NCBI GenBank assembly: GCA_025766275.1 | Contig: JAFKAC010000040.1 | Location: forward strand, 186,001 to 250,000 | Direction of reading: 5' to 3' | Length of the DNA: 64,000 nt | From: Lactarius indigo | Lineage: Eukaryota; Basidiomycota; Agaricomycetes; Russulales; Russulaceae | Shown here: piece by piece, positions 22,563 through 33,538 of the stretch | How positions within the stretch are numbered: position 1 is the stretch's first letter | Layout: each line of letters starts with the position of its first letter | Made by a program: the position numbers and the translations under genes | The notes under the pieces: model-generated | Seen by the model: the letters and a program-made list of their open reading frames with translations, nothing else | What the model was told of the DNA's origin: nothing | Databases searched by the model: none

Positions 22563-24007
22563 TCACGAGGCAAATGATACGACATGTGTAACAGTTCCGT
22601 ACTGCATATTGGTGCCATTTCCTAGGGAATCGTCAGCATGTTTCGACGGGTCTGAGAGGAGGCGGTGGCTACCTAGCTTGCCTGTGGTCTCTGCATGAAA
22701 AATCAAGGCATTCTCGAGAAGAAGTTGGGCGAGCTTGAATCTCTGACTCGGACTGTGGGTTGTGGAATCTATTGGAGCCTTACCTTGGAGTTCACGTCCG
22801 CGCCATGCCCTAGTACAGTGATAGCCAGCCAATACGGGCACCATCTTCTTGGGATCCATGTCCACCGCACGAGGCCGAGTGCAAGGGTGTGGCGTTCGCG
22901 CGCGCATACACGTGTAGCTGCCGTGCTGGCCTCAACGTTCGTGCTTTCCCTAGGTTCGAGAAGAAGCCATACGACATCGATCTTCCCCCAGTAGGATGCG
23001 CTAAGCAAAGCCGTGAAGTGGTCGTTGCCCTGTTGTGTGTTCACGTCCACGTCCGCGCCGCGGTCCAGTAATAGTCATGCAATACGGACACCATCTTCTG
23101 GGGGTTCGTATTTTCCGCGTGATACTAGGTGTAAGGGGGTGTCTCCATTGTCAGCTTCCGACTCGGAGTTCGCTTCTGCACCGCGGTGGAGAAGTAGTTG
23201 CACGATATCGAGGATCCTGTAGTGGGATGGGGCATGTAACGATGTCCATTTATCCTTGCCTCGTGCGTTCTCACCCGAATCGCGCTCAACTAATAGCCGT
23301 GTGACGTGGACACCATCTCCTCGGGATTCGAAATAACTCACCCATTCGCATTCGCTTCACTTCCTTCATCGCGATGGAGGAGGTGCAGAGTACCTCAAAC
23401 ACCATCTCCACAAACACCTCCGCCATTTTGATGGTCAACACAATAAATGCTAAGGCGCTTGAAGCAGCTCTCGACGCGTTCAAAGAGTTCAACGAGCGCA
23501 TCGTGACTCGTTCTCACGTATTTTGCTGCCTATAGAATGTCAGTTTTAAGAGGGATCCACGAAAAGGGGCGGCGGAGATACATACAGCAAGCAAGACACC
23601 GATCCCAGTAAAGGTGACACCCACACGGTGGAATGCCTGCAGTGACGTTATGACAGTGTTAGTCAAGTCGTCGCGAATTGGATTTCAAGCTGAGGGACGT
23701 ACCATGCCCGCAACCCCGCCAAGAGTCCCAGAAGGCCTGTAGAGAACGTTCACCACCAGACTGATCCACATTATTGACCTGTGATATTTTTAACAAAATA
23801 TCAACCTCTGATCACCAGCCCTAAATTGCTGTAACGCCTCGGCTTGGTCTTGGAATATGGTTAAGATAGCATCGGCAGTCGCATCGGTAAGCAGAGGGTC
23901 GAGAAGTTGTTTCCCAGTCTTCTCCTGTACTCGCTCAAGGCGGCATCAAATATTGGCTTGAAGTCCGAGGATGAGGTAGATATCTGGCCTGGGGTAGACG
24001 AAGACAT
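22563..24007 (-). pseudogene. NLR pseudogene: Goodbye fragment fused to last ankyrin repeats, NACHT deleted
   Basis: The start at 24007 (MSSSTPGQ) enters a Goodbye exon that shifts frame near 23900. The exon-3 equivalent (about 23510-23345) ends KEVKRMRMGEL and joins directly to FESRGDGVHV, which corresponds to YESQEDGVRV inside the ankyrin array of the intact gene. The whole NACHT and the early ankyrin exons are therefore missing. Further ankyrin scraps (TSLHAPSHYR, DNGDTPLHLVSRGKYEPPED) follow. The C-terminal tail RFKLAQLLLENA..HAETTGKLG..DPSKHADDSLGNG parallels the intact gene's tail. Stops and frameshifts are scattered throughout. Confidence 0.8.
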
Positions 24008-24440
24008 GGTGCTTGCGATGGTAAGTTGGTCGGCGATGATACTAGAATAGTAGGAGCATGTAGAGTTGAGTGGAACAAACGGGGGCTCATATGATTGGGA
24101 TGGGATTCTTGGCACTTCCTGTGCACCGCATCATGTGTTCGTGAATAGCTAGCACATCAAGGTAGTAGTATTCGACCAAGCTGAAACATCCGGAGCGGGC
24201 AAGGGGATTACCTAATCTGGAGACCTCCGAGTCGCGTGAGAATCTACATTCCAGTACCTCTGGATTGGAAGATAACTGCCATGACGCTCAACTCTTTGGA
24301 AAGTCGGGATGAAAAAAAACGACGTGTTTTGTGTTCTCACATGTCAACGTTGCTTATACTCATCCCTACCACCTGCGCTGTGAAGACGGCACAAAACGGC
24401 ACATCCACGCAGCCAACGCGACCAGCAACAACATGCTGCC
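24008..24440. other. Divergent promoter region between NLR pseudogene and Gly/Met-rich ORF
   Basis: The left part resembles the 5' flanks of the other NLR copies (see 462 and 38348). The right part contains the ACGGCACA...CAGCCAACGC block shared with 21780-21800. No further gene was seen. Confidence 0.4.
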
Positions 24441-24911
24441 ATGTCAAACAATGATTTCAACAAGGGTCAAGTTGCATCAGGTAATGCTGCGCCGGCATGT
24501 TGTATTATCCCTTTTGTGTCTACGAACAACGTCGGTGCCAGCAACACGTTCATGATGCACCAACGTATGATGAGCGGAATGGGCTCCACCACTCAAGGCG
24601 ACCATGATGGGTGGGGGCACGGACACGATGGGCGGCTTCCACCTGATGATGTGCAGGGCATAGGGCGATTGAACAAGGGCAGGATGGGCGTCGCCACTGT
24701 CGGTGGGATGAACCTGATGACGGCGGCGGACAGCATGGGTGGGAGGAACGTGGACATAGGCGGCGGGGTTGGTGGAATACGCCTCTGGATGGGCCCGATC
24801 GGCATGATGGAGACAACCCTGGCGGGTATGGGTAGCATGGTCGCAGCGCGCGGCGCATGCAGCAGCAGAATACTGTATGGGTATGATAGCAGCAGCGTCG
24901 GCCGGGTATAA
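24441..24911 (+). CDS. Gly/Met-rich protein of unknown function (host unit 2)
   Basis: 156-aa ORF, MSNNDFNKGQVASGN..., then rich in Met, Gly and His (MMSGMGSTTQGDHDGWGHGH; GGGVGGIRLWMGPIGMMETT). No signal peptide or known domain was seen. The frame upstream of the chosen ATG is also open (QQQHAA), so the true start may be 5'. Support for coding comes from the parallel frame in the paralogue at 21775-22236. The ORF ends 47 bp before the target duplication of the CACTA-like element that now separates it from the NLR at 33539-38347. Function not assignable. Confidence 0.45.
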   Translation: MSNNDFNKGQVASGNAAPACCIIPFVSTNNVGASNTFMMHQRMMSGMGSTTQGDHDGWGHGHDGRLPPDDVQGIGRLNKGRMGVATVGGMNLMTAADSMGGRNVDIGGGVGGIRLWMGPIGMMETTLAGMGSMVAARGACSSRILYGYDSSSVGRV

Positions 24912-24964
24912 GCCGGGGCGTGGGTCCCGCGCAGGTCACCAAACGCGGATTGCGCAGGTTCAAG

Positions 24965-24986
24965 CCCAGTGGGAAGTCCGTCGATT
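24965..24986 (+). repeat. Left TIR of CACTA-like element
   Basis: 22 bp, identical to the inverted sequence at 33221-33242; starts CCCAGTGGGAAG. Confidence 0.9.
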
Positions 24987-25630
24987 CGTGTGAATTATAT
25001 TCGAATGACATCGATTATGTCAAACAAAATCCAAGAGTCGGTTAAATGTTATGTATAGTCGAAGATTTTAGATAAAATTTAGATAAACCCTCCGTTTTCT
25101 TGGATTGCTATCGATAATATCACGGATATTCGAGGAAAATCGAAATAAATTTACCAGGGGCCAGTCACTCGATATCCCAGTTGAATCGACATAAATCATC
25201 CGAAATCGCCACCTTTCGATTGCAGGCGATTGTTGTAGAATGACCGTAGACCTAGTCTGACAGTATCGATTTTCCGTCTCACGATTGCAATCAATTTTTA
25301 CGCATTAATAATTGATTTCTAATAAAAAAAAACATCGATTCTGTAATCGAAAAGACACAAGACCGACTTGACCCCAGAGCCACTACAGAGTTTGGCTGGG
25401 TTGGGCTGTCCAGGCCGCATCCAAGCATATGGCATCCATAAGGCAACGCAGGCGAAGCGGCAGGAGCACAGAGAGTTGAGAAGCAGAAGAGAGACGATCC
25501 AGGATGACTGCGAACGTGTGCAAGACGGAATCGTGGAGCCAGGGCATTTGATACCAGCAGCACAAGCGGAGGGGCATAAGAAGGCTCTGAGTCGCGTGCC
25601 CCACATACGTTCGGTCAGTTGATTGATGGC
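24987..25630. other. Left subterminal region with TCGA motifs
   Basis: No gene. About a dozen TCGA-cored motifs (TCGATT, TTCGAAT, ATCGATT, AGTCGAAG, ATCGATAA, ATTCGAGG, AATCGAAA, CTCGATAT, AATCGACA, TTCGATTG, ATCGATTT) fall in the first 370 bp. They are in both orientations and match those inside the right end. Confidence 0.6.
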
Positions 25631-25633
25631 GCT

Positions 25634-28126
25634 TCACTGGGCTTCTTGGAAGTTGCCTTCGCCTTCCTCTAAAGAGAATCGTCAATATGTGCTGCTACGA
25701 AGACGATAAGTACTCACCGCGGCAGCTTGGGCAGTACGCATCTCCCTTTTGAACGGCTGGTCGCAGGGAGACGAGGTAATGGGCCTGTGTCAGCGCGTGC
25801 TTGTGTGAATGAACGCACCTCCTTGTCTACGTCGGATAGCCCCTTGAAGTATGCGTCAAAGTCGGCGGCGAGACCTTGACCGCCTGGTTGCCGTTCGTTC
25901 CACTGGCGCATACAAATGTTTCTGAAGATGAAATGTTAGTATGTTGGATGCTACCTGAGTGAAACGCACTTGATAGTGATCGTGCTGGTAGGTTCGGCTA
26001 GACCATTTGCAGTCTTTTGCTTCTTCGATGCTGCAGTCGTGGTCTTGCCTTCAGCCTTTCGCTTTTTCTCCGCATTGGCCATGGCTCGCTCGAGACGGAG
26101 GTTGGGAATTGCTGGATTTACGGGGGGTGGGTCGGGATGGACTGGATCGGGAGTCTGGCCATCAGATGGACCAGGTGCTGGTGTCTGCGTCGGTTCAGAT
26201 GGCATTGGAGGTGCGGCGAGGTCCTGATCCTCCCGCGTGGCCGTCGATTTGACTGGAGGATTGAGTTTGAGTTTGATTCGAGGGCGAGGTGGAATCGCCC
26301 CACTGGTCGTCGCAGTGGTACTACTCCCACCTGGTGGTGTCGTTCCAATGAGTCGAGACGGGACGTCTGGGCCAGGGTGGGTTTCCGTTGGTACCGCAGC
26401 TGAGGCCCCTCTGGGTACGTCGCTCGGTGTTGCATGTGTCTGTGTGGTCGTTGTGGGATCCTTGGACGTCTGAGATAATGCTCGCGTCATAGACTTGTAC
26501 TCACCTGAACGGGTGCTGAGGAAGCTGGGTCGGTGGGGGATGGGTTGATCCTCGTCACTCCTGCGTGAGACCCTAGCGGCAAATTCGAGGTTGTGGGTGC
26601 GCTAAGGAAAAGGGGGTATGTAAGATATGTGGGACGGCACTAGATAAAGGCCCTTACAATGGGTTGGCTATGACCGATTGTATGGGCCCTTGGGGCTTGG
26701 GACGTATGTTAGCGCCGTCGAGAATAGGGAGGATGCGACGCACCAGTTGTGTTGATGGGGCCGGGTTTTCTTCTGAGACCACAGGCCCTTGGGGCTTAGA
26801 AGGTGTGTTAGCGTCGTAGGGGGGGGGGGGGGGGGGGGATGAAGACACCACGTACCGGTTGTGTTAATGGGCCAGGGCCCTCATCGGGATTGTCGACAGC
26901 CTCTGGGAAACCCACATCGTTGGGTTCCAGTGTCGTCTCCGCGATCCTGTTGTTGTCGCCCTCTAATACACGGTCAGCTGGTTGTATGTTGTCGTTGGGA
27001 TCGTTCGTTCCATCGCTTGACTTCATCCTGATCAAGGTGGGGTCATTCAGGGCATCTTCATTCTTACCCGCGTCCTGGTTGGGGATCTTCGTTCGGAGTC
27101 CCCGGTTGCCGGCCCAGCCCGGGTAGTTCTGAGTGGACCACTCATGAAGCTTCCATGTCGCGTCGTCACATAAAAGAAGGAAGTCAAATTGACAGTCTGT
27201 GAGCATGGCACGTGCGTACAAGTCCCACGCGTCCCACGGCAACTTGCCGAACGTAGGGGTGGCCATCTTCTTCTTGAGGAGAAAGTCCCAGATGGATCTT
27301 GCTTTGACACTCATCTTGCCAAGCGTCTCGACACTGATCGGGATACCATCACGGTCTTGGAGGTATATGTGTTTGTGGCCTGTTTCTCCTTGGTCTTTCT
27401 TGCTCGGGCGACCCACTCGTCCTTTTGTCTTGGCTGTATCTGATGGATCTCCGCTTGTCTCCCCTTTCCGGGCATTGGCTGCCAGTACCTCTTGGGTGTA
27501 CTCGCGCTTCATCCAAATCGTTACATCGGGGTTGTCGTCTCTCTTCCAGGGCGTCGGCATCGGTCCAAGGTCTGTCATGAATGCGATTGGACCTGTATCG
27601 TCGCCTGCGTCCCTGAGAGAATGATAATCTCTCGCGAATCTATCGATCGTCCCTCTGGGCCAATGGTATCAGCAACGACAGCACTCCCGAGCTTTCTCCG
27701 TTGCACGTACTCGAGGGTCTCACATCGAGCCTTCAATATATCGATCTCCTTTTTGCACCCGACGATCTCCTGGATCTTCTGTTCGATTGTCCCTTTGAGT
27801 GCTTCCACTTCTGTCGCTCGGTTGCTGGCCATCGTCTTGAGCCCCACGTAGAACGCGTTACGTTCTAACGTCGCTTCGGAGGCACCTGCGACTATACCCA
27901 GGATAACGTCTGTGTTCTGGGACACAGTTAGTATGGGGCTGGAGCGAAATGTATGCTCTCGTCTCACCTGTACAGCTTGTGAGCCGAAAGCGCTCTGTCT
28001 GTTGCCAGCACCGTTCCCGATGCTGTTGAATTGCCACTGGCCCTGATTCTCGTGTGCTTGGAGTCCAACGTCGCCAAATGAGCCACTTTCGAGGCCATTC
28101 CCGAAGCCAGTGAGATACGTGGACAT
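25634..28126 (-). CDS. CACTA-element ORF2: multi-exon Pro-rich, AT-hook-like protein
   Basis: Starts at 28126 (MSTYLTGFGNGL). An intron after SQAVQ leads to a coiled-coil-like exon (EALKGTIEQKIQEIVGCKKE) and a probable intron from GTACGT to CTCAG. The large exon (about 27605-26840) reads MTDLGPMPTPWKRDD. It contains the basic GRVGRPSKKD (AT-hook-like) and a conserved-looking patch (LPWDAWDLYARAMLTDCQFD, then LLLCDDATWKLHEWS). After the poly-G tract the frame shifts into a Pro/Thr-rich exon (26490-25975) with KKRKAEGKTT. The last exons end at about 25634. Exon joints in the middle are uncertain. It shares a 142-bp promoter region with the ORF at 28269. It may be the accessory DNA-binding protein of the element (TNPA-like in role), but no homology was established. 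Confidence 0.5.
26819..26838. repeat. Poly-G run (20 G)
   Basis: Homopolymer of 20 G (poly-Pro on the minus strand). The minus-strand coding frame differs on its two sides, so its length may be an assembly error or a real slippage site. Confidence 0.85.
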
Positions 28127-28268
28127 TGGTAGGGGTGGGAGTGGGGATGAAAAAAAAAAAGCAACGATACCCCACCCGATCGCATGTTGCGCTTTTGGGG
28201 CTTTGGCATCTATAAATGCCCCCAAGGCTCCACCTCCCTTTGTAGTTCTCTTGCTCGCTCACCACACC
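28127..28268. promoter_or_regulatory. Divergent promoter inside CACTA-like element
   Basis: 142 bp between the start codons of two divergent ORFs. TATAAAT (28211-28217) lies 52 bp before the plus-strand ATG. An A11-type tract (about 28150) lies toward the minus-strand gene. Confidence 0.55.
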
Positions 28269-28901
28269 ATGTCCTCTGAATCTGAGAATGCACACAAGTC
28301 CCCTGAAGCTGCGGTTGTATCCAAGTCGTCTGATCATATCTACCACTGGTCTAAGACTCCAATCAGCCACGCGCAAGCCCTGTCTATTGAAACCATCCAT
28401 GAGGCGACGTTGCGAGACCTTCTGCATGCGCGCAATGGTGCTGTGTCCCACCTCCTCTGGGAGTGTAACCAATTGTTGCACAAGCGGTGAGTCCATCCTT
28501 GTCTTGTCTCTCTCACGGATTCTCACAGTCTCAAGGGTCGAACTCGGCGCCGAGGAACTCCTGTACTGCAAGGAAGACTTCCTGACTCCGCCTCTCCCCC
28601 CGCGTCCTTACAGGATTACGGCCTGGGGACACGTTCTCAGGTATCACTCTGATAGGCCCAATCAGCGTCCAACGACGTATCCTAAGGATGTACGTTGTTT
28701 CCAGACTCTTATTTTTCATTCGACTGACCTTCACAGCGACGCCTCTTTGATAAAAGTGTCCAGACAGAATGTGACTCTAATGATGCTGACACCACACTTG
28801 CCGACGTTGACCCCGTCGTGCCCACAAAACGCAAGGACATTGACCAGCAGCTTGAAGAAGACGACCAAGATTCTAGAAATAAAAAAAGGAAAATTAATTA
28901 A
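28269..28901 (+). CDS. Small CACTA-element protein with basic C-terminal tail (164 aa)
   Basis: Three exons, 28269-28486, 28529-28640 and 28737-28901, with GT-AG introns of 42 and 96 bp. Phases are consistent and give 164 aa. N-terminal half: ASxx-type helical sequence (ISHAQALSIETIHEATLRDL, LLWECNQLLHKR). The middle is arginine-rich (KGRTRRRGTP). The acidic C terminus (DQQLEEDDQDSR) ends NKKRKIN, which looks like a nuclear localisation signal. No known domain was recognised. It is the only plus-strand gene of the element. Intron 2 has an alternative acceptor at about 28685. Confidence 0.55.
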
Positions 28902-29939
28902 TTATCCTACCAGTTCTGACTAACGTACTACTGTGTATAACGATTCGAAGCTACATAGTGTACTGTATTAAACAATGCCATCGCAACGGGTGCTGGGCCC
29001 GACCAACCATTTGTCTGTTCCGGCAGCTTGTCTCACCTCAGCCACTCATTTCAAAGTCAAATTGGTGCCGCCTGCTACTTTTGGGACTCCACTTCCCTCA
29101 CGATTGCCATGCGTCAGCTTGTTCCTTGTATATACCCACTCTAATCCGACTTTGCTACACCTTCGCCACCAAGTTCCCCGCTGTTATCTGTCTCCCTCTC
29201 GTCGTCATTTGTGTCTTCCTCGTCGTTCTCTTCATCACCAACATCCTCCTTCGGACATCACCCTTTTTATACCGGGCGCAGATCTTGACTCAAACACCCT
29301 CCATCCGCCCTCCCATGGCGCTGCCTTGGGGCGGGCCTCTTGCCCGATCAACGACGTGGCCCTCCTTTGCCGTCTACAAGACACTGGGTGTACCAAACTA
29401 CACTGAGCCCCACGTCGCCCTTATTGGATATAGAGGAGGATACCATGGTGTGTCGTATTTTGCTCTTCATATGCCTCGCATGCTCATAATTCCACGTTGC
29501 CCATATGCTTGTTTTGCCTTTCCTCACAGTTGCATGCGTCGTCCCTGTCTACTCCACGCGACCCCGTTAGCTCCTGCATGACATAATATCTGGACTCTGG
29601 ACCTCTTCCCTCATCCATATACATCGTCTGTCTCCAGTCCATACGTTCCGTTTCCCCTTCCTTCCACACCCATGTCCGTGTTTCGCTTGTCCCATTGTCT
29701 TCTCTGCCCCCTCCGTCACTCCTCCCCTACTATACGTTTGACTCGCTCATAGGGTTGCTCCTTAAACCGATCGCATGTATATAACAGTGTACTCCTACGC
29801 GTCAATCTCAGCATCTGCGTTAACTAAGCTCATCGCATGTCACAGTGAGGGTTGTCATCAAATTGAACACGAACACATCATGTTAGAATACTCGTTGTAC
29901 CTATCAAAATTTTAATGCGACAACATGTACTGTAACGCA
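28902..29939. other. CACTA internal region, no confident gene
   Basis: An open plus-strand frame (28958-29581) and an overlapping one (28975-29406) exist. Both have low-complexity translations that agree in no pattern with known proteins, and neither is preferred. The region is pyrimidine-rich on the plus strand. Confidence 0.4.
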
Positions 29940-32900
29940 TCAGCTATGTTCTAATGATTCATCCTCCTCGTCTGCATCTGCCGGATATTTTGTAACCTCT
30001 AAGTATGCGTGCCGCATTAGCGAGAACTTTCCAGTGTTCTCTGTACTGTCCTCGTCGACTTTGTATTCGGGAAACATCGAGACAACACTTCGGATTGCGG
30101 TGATGGGAATGACGACGTGACTCTGAAGGGGGTCACAGAGATAAACCGTCTCGCTAGAATCGGAGAAGACGTCCTTGTCCGGCAAAGAGAATAGGGTTAC
30201 CATTGCCAAGGGATGACGAGATTCCCCGAACCGCATATAGAAGTAGAATTCTACGTTCGCTATACGCATCGTAGAATTATATTTGATCTATATAATCGTT
30301 CTCAGAACGGAAAGACAAAGAAAAAGGGTGTTCATCACCTCAACACACGAAGCACGCCGAACGTTGGATAATATGCGTGACTCCTGCCAGACCGAACGCG
30401 CCATTTGTCCGTTCGGGAGCCGTAATTTAGCCCATCTGCAGACGGCCTTACACCATGTGTCTTGATTGGGCCACCCTTGCCTGCGCCAGTATGGCATCAA
30501 GGCCGAAAGTTCGTCGTCCGAGAGTGGTGTAGGATATTCCTCGCAACGAGGGAGAAAAGCATACCCCCCGCACCCTTCAAACTCACGCGCGCCTCTCGGG
30601 AGAGACGTTCCACGTTGCCCACAAAGTTCAAACTGAATTCCAGGAAAGCGAGCTTGAAGTGAGTTAATCTGAGCACGTAGAATGGCCCGCTGTGTGAGGT
30701 TGGCATACAGGTCCCGGTCTTGTCTGATTTCGCGACCCAAGTTCCCAATGGCAGTTTCGAGTGTCCACTGAGCATAACAAGCAAGGGGGCCCGCGCGAAT
30801 AGTCTCTGGAGCCATGTGCGTCAGCATGTGGATGCTATGACGGACGAAATGGATCCACGCCTCCATGCGTTGGTAATAGAGGTCTTCGAATTCCTCTACA
30901 AAAGCCATCAAGAGACGATGCCCTTTGAGAACGTCCTCAAAGGTGATGCTATGGCGCTGGAGGATGCGCACACCCGAGACAAGCTTACAGTAGTTAAGCC
31001 AATACTTCCGAGGTAAAAGGTGCCGAAACAGAGTTGGGCCTAGACCATAGAAGTACTGTTGATATTCCCAAGCCTTGTAGCCCGAATTGATCTTCTTGGA
31101 GGGATCACGCGGAGCACGCCCGAACGACGAAGGGATGTATGGGACTGTTTGGGCCACGGTATCCCCATGTGCATTCCACAACAGGGTATTCTTGTAGAAC
31201 ACCGCCCAGTCCCACATCTCCCTTTCGTCGGAGTCACCTACATCCAGTTTACCAGTGAATAGCTTCAAGAATAGGTTGGGTTTGTTGAGTACTGTAAGAT
31301 GCATGATGTCCATAGTAAACACGCTGGGCACCGGGATAGGCTGACAAGGGAGACCGCTGAATAATGTCTGCTTACAGAGACCGACCTCAAGACGACGGGT
31401 CCTGTAGTCAGCCAGAGTGTCCGCTCCAAGTAGATAGCACAAGTTCTTCGAATACTTATAAGGGAGGTTGTTGCGGTAAACGTCGAGATCGGCAGCGGTG
31501 ACGTCAGGATGGCAGCACCCAGGAACGTCGTAATCAAGAGGCGCCTGCATTGCAGGGTAATAATGTGAATCGCCAGTGCGGCGCCGCCCTGGCATATCGC
31601 AATATACGCGACAGCCAAATCGGCCACTGTGCCCAACCATACCCAACATAGAAGCGCTGCCGGGGCTATCGGCAGTTCCAAAAAGTACCAGAGGACGAGA
31701 GCAGGTGACTAGTTGGTCTAAGAAAGCGTCATATATTCTGAGACCCTCGCGCTGCAGTGCGGCTATGTGATATAGCGAGGGGAATAGGAAAGAGTCCATG
31801 TCCGCGGGCTTATAAGGACCCGGGACAATGGCACTTGGGATGACGAATGCTTTCTTGTAGCGCATGTCCGGAGGGAGGTTGTGAAAGACCCAGATAAAGA
31901 CCCAGGCTTCAGATGGCTGATCGGGGCGAAGCTGAGCACCGTCGATAGAAAGCTGAAGGGCAACATCCGATGCCTTGAAGCGACCTTCGTTCCAGGCATC
32001 AAGAAGTTCTCGACCACAAGGCGTGTCATCGTATACAGCGAGGTTTCCGCCGTTCGCCCTCGCCGCCTGGAGGTTCTCGGCCAGCTTCGTCTCAAGGTAA
32101 TGCATCTGCTTAGCAATTTCGCGAGAACCGTAGAGTGCCTGTATAACGGGGCCAACCGGGATGGTCGAGAACCGCTTCTGAGCCCTAGTAGTCCCGGGGA
32201 TGTACCGAGGGATGCTGCAGCGCGGGCAAGATTCCAGTTCGCCATAGGGACCAGTATATGCCACACAGGATCGCATACACATATCGTATTCTACAGGTAC
32301 AACGCCCGAGAGCCAGCGAATGCGTCGCTTCACTTGGTCGAAGCTTAAGAACTCGCTTTCGGGGTTGTTGAGGAGCTCGATCTCCCGAGTAGTGTCATAG
32401 TGGTCGCGCGAAGCACTAGAGTTGTTCACGAAATGCCGTATAGAACGTAGCAAAGGTGAAGGATCGGCCAGATCTGGCTCCTGGACAGGGTTGCGTAGAC
32501 TATCGATCTCTGGAGGGCACATTCCACTGTCCTCGAGAACCGCTATGCGTAACATATCGATGAATTCTTGTGTTGTCTGCAGATCAGGAAGATGGATGGG
32601 CGCATCATGGCCGTCCTCCGAGTGCTCCAGCGGATCGGGTTGTATCCGTTCTCGAGGCACAGCTGTCCCAGAAGTTCGTAGAGCAGTCTGAGGTGTCTCA
32701 GCAGAGTCACGAGTAATAGGACTGTTGGCGTTCATTTCCTCATATTGGTAAGGCTCAGGGGACAGAGGAGCATAATCTGGCTGGGCACCGTTGTCGACAG
32801 AAGGGCTGTGGTCTGGTGCAGATGCAGAAGACGTTGCGTTCGTCGAGTCCACCTCGACGCATGGAGTCACCGGTCGATCTGGCAGAGATGGTTGCGCCGA

Positions 32901-33026
32901 GGATGTGGAAGGTGTATTACTCGCCTCGATACCATTGATACGCCGCAGATATGCCTCCAATTGATCATACAGCTTACGACGAACGACGGACCTGCGACTG
33001 GTCTTAGGCTTTGTCTTAGGTGGCAT
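29940..33026 (-). CDS. Tnp2-type (CACTA/EnSpm-like) transposase
   Basis: Two exons, 33026-30339 and 30287-29940, joined across a 51-bp intron (GTGATG...TATAG); 1011 aa, fully open. The N-terminal 240 residues are Ser/Pro-rich. A zinc-binding-like patch (C250, C254, C267, C270: CMRSC...CPRC) comes next. The catalytic core follows with LSIDGAQL (D362), the conserved block WVFIWVFHNLPPDMRYKK and DSFLFPSLYHIAALQREGLR, then FGTADSPG (D453) and GHSGRFGCRVYC. The short second exon encodes the C-terminal RIANVEFYFYMRF domain found in basidiomycete members. It probably acts in the nucleus on the element's TIRs. No disabling change was seen, so the element may be autonomous. Confidence 0.88.
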
Positions 33027-33242
33027 GGGAATCGAGTGGTATACACGGCACCCAAGCCTCGGATTGGACTCGAAATCACATAAATTTGATGCAGGTGTAC
33101 CGCCATTCGCACGTCGATTGTGTCGAGTAAGTGTCGATTGACATACATTACATTCAAGGTAATTCGTAGGTAATCATTGCTAAATATATTTAATCCACCA
33201 TAATCCGAGTTTATCGACGTAATCGACGGACTTCCCACTGGG
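33027..33242. other. Right subterminal region and right TIR
   Basis: TIR 33221-33242. The inside carries TCGA-cored motifs (GTCGATAA, AATCGACA, CTCGACAC, AATCGACG) mirroring the left end. The transposase start codon lies 195 bp inside the TIR, so this must also hold its promoter. Confidence 0.65.
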
Positions 33243-33538
33243 GTTCAAGTTCCACCCATGTACGTGGTGATGCGGTGATGTCGTTCTTAGGTCTCACCTC
33301 GGTGTCTTCTCGTCGCGGGTTACGCTTTATTTCGTCTTTGCTACCACTACTCTAAGTTACTAACTACATTGAGTATCACCTGAGCCTCCCTGTCTGTCTG
33401 GTGGTTGTTTTTATTCTGAAATCGCGAAACGGTTGACATGCATCTTTACTTCACAACACCGCACACCGTGACATACACTACCCTCCGAGTCCCTAGCTGG
33501 CACGACGTATATAACGCTGCACATGTAACAGTTCCGCA
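33243..33538. other. NLR 3' flank, paralogous to 22240-22560
   Basis: Begins with the target duplication GTTCAAG. No gene. Similar to the 3' flank of the NLR pseudogene, including the TGATGTCGTTCTTAGGTCTC and ATCGCGAAACGGTTGACATG blocks. Confidence 0.6.

Larger units (their letters stand above)
24965..33242 (-). mobile_element. CACTA/EnSpm-like DNA transposon with Tnp2-type transposase, complete
   Basis: 8278-bp element with perfect 22-bp terminal inverted repeats (CC then CAGTGGGAAGTCCGTCGATT) at 24965-24986 and 33221-33242. It is flanked by the 7-bp direct repeat GTTCAAG (24958-24964 and 33243-33249). Both ends are rich in TCGA-containing short motifs. It carries a Tnp2-like transposase (-), a multi-exon Pro-rich ORF (-) and a small ORF with a basic tail (+). 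Host sequence resumes on both sides as parts of one duplicated host unit. A 7-bp duplication is longer than the usual 2-3 bp of plant CACTA elements. Confidence 0.88.

Noticed and set aside
28958..29581. 207-residue plus-strand ORF inside the CACTA-like element
   Set aside because: Low-complexity translation, an overlapping competing frame, no motif and no splice-supported neighbour; left as unassigned sequence.
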